Below, in pieces: positions 63,923 to 64,000 of a stretch of DNA of 64,000 nt. Origin of the DNA: Symbiodinium natans. Lineage: Eukaryota > Sar > Dinophyceae > Suessiales > Symbiodiniaceae. The stretch covers positions 305,486 through 369,485 of the forward strand of contig CAJNDS010002283.1 of the NCBI GenBank assembly GCA_905221605.1, read 5' to 3'. Below the pieces are notes generated by a model. That model was not told the origin of the DNA and made no database searches. It saw only the letters and a program-made list of their open reading frames with translations. The position numbers were made by a program, and so were the translations under genes. Position 1 is the first letter of the stretch. Each line of letters begins with the position of its first letter.

Positions 63923-64000
63923 GAGTCTTGGCAGCCCAGTGGTACCCTTTTTTTCAACTTTTTTTGGGGTTCAAGGTTCCCTTATCAAGGAACCAAACCC

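Larger units (their letters stand above)
576..63847. repeat. Telomere-type heptamer arrays throughout the introns
   Basis: Around a hundred tracts of TTTAGGG or its complement lie between the exons, from a few units to more than 250 bp. In most introns the G-strand form is near the 5' end and the C-strand form near the 3' end. Between them sit unique sequence, MITE-like elements or simple repeats. Because unique gene exons continue on both sides, these are interstitial repeats and not a chromosome end. Confidence 0.95.

Noticed and set aside
62585-62800. Charged open frame in intron 73 ([17 protein letters not shown]...)
   Set aside because: Exons 73 and 74 join directly with conserved sequence; no family recognised and the frame runs into telomeric repeats.
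1-64000. CRISPR array, bacterial operons, rRNA, tRNA or a spliced-leader gene
   Set aside because: The repeats have no CRISPR-like unique spacers of constant length, and no RNA gene signature was seen on either strand by eye.

Overview
This 64 kb window looks like the nucleus of an alveolate, most probably a dinoflagellate. Almost all of it is one gene on the + strand: the middle part of an axonemal dynein heavy chain, from AAA2 to just beyond AAA5. The gene continues past both window ends. I reconstructed 74 short exons by hand (25-96 nt, about 3.9 kb coding in total). They are joined by compatible phases into a protein path that follows the axonemal heavy-chain family almost residue for residue, with two or three weak spots noted below. 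The dinoflagellate call rests on splice sites: donors are mostly GC, with about a dozen GT and a dozen GA, and every acceptor except one uncertain case reads AG followed by an exonic G. It also rests on GC-rich codon use and a TTTAGGG repeat type.

Layout. Exons 1-10 (0.5-10.9 kb) finish AAA2 and lead into AAA3. Exons 11-30 (11.3-23.5 kb) encode AAA3, with its Walker A split over exons 13-14 and Walker B in exon 17. Exons 31-46 (24.1-39.0 kb) encode AAA4; its Walker A carries Arg in place of Lys. Exons 47-54 give the first stalk helix, 54-60 the microtubule-binding region, 60-65 the second stalk helix. Exons 66-70 give AAA5, and 71-74 lead towards AAA6.

The introns (about 94% of the window) are the surprise. 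Nearly every one is built from telomere-type heptamers in a fixed arrangement: G-strand (TTTAGGG)n near the 5' end and C-strand (CCCTAAA)n near the 3' end. Each exon is therefore flanked upstream by CCCTAAA and downstream by TTTAGGG, and each intron transcript could fold into a long hairpin that brings its ends together. Several arrays are bracketed by duplicated splice-junction sequence, and some introns have short direct repeats at donor and acceptor. Both suggest that arrays or introns arrived by insertion or local duplication.

The larger introns also hold several families of about 100 bp inverted-repeat (MITE-like) elements, a 589 bp terminal-inverted-repeat element with a 10 bp target duplication and a recognisable empty site, a 1.2 kb nested palindrome of homopolymers, a 9-mer satellite, other simple repeats, and three gene-like blocks free of telomeric repeats whose identity I cannot establish. 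I see no rRNA, tRNA, CRISPR or bacterial-type feature. All calls come from reading the sequence and remembered family motifs; no search was run.
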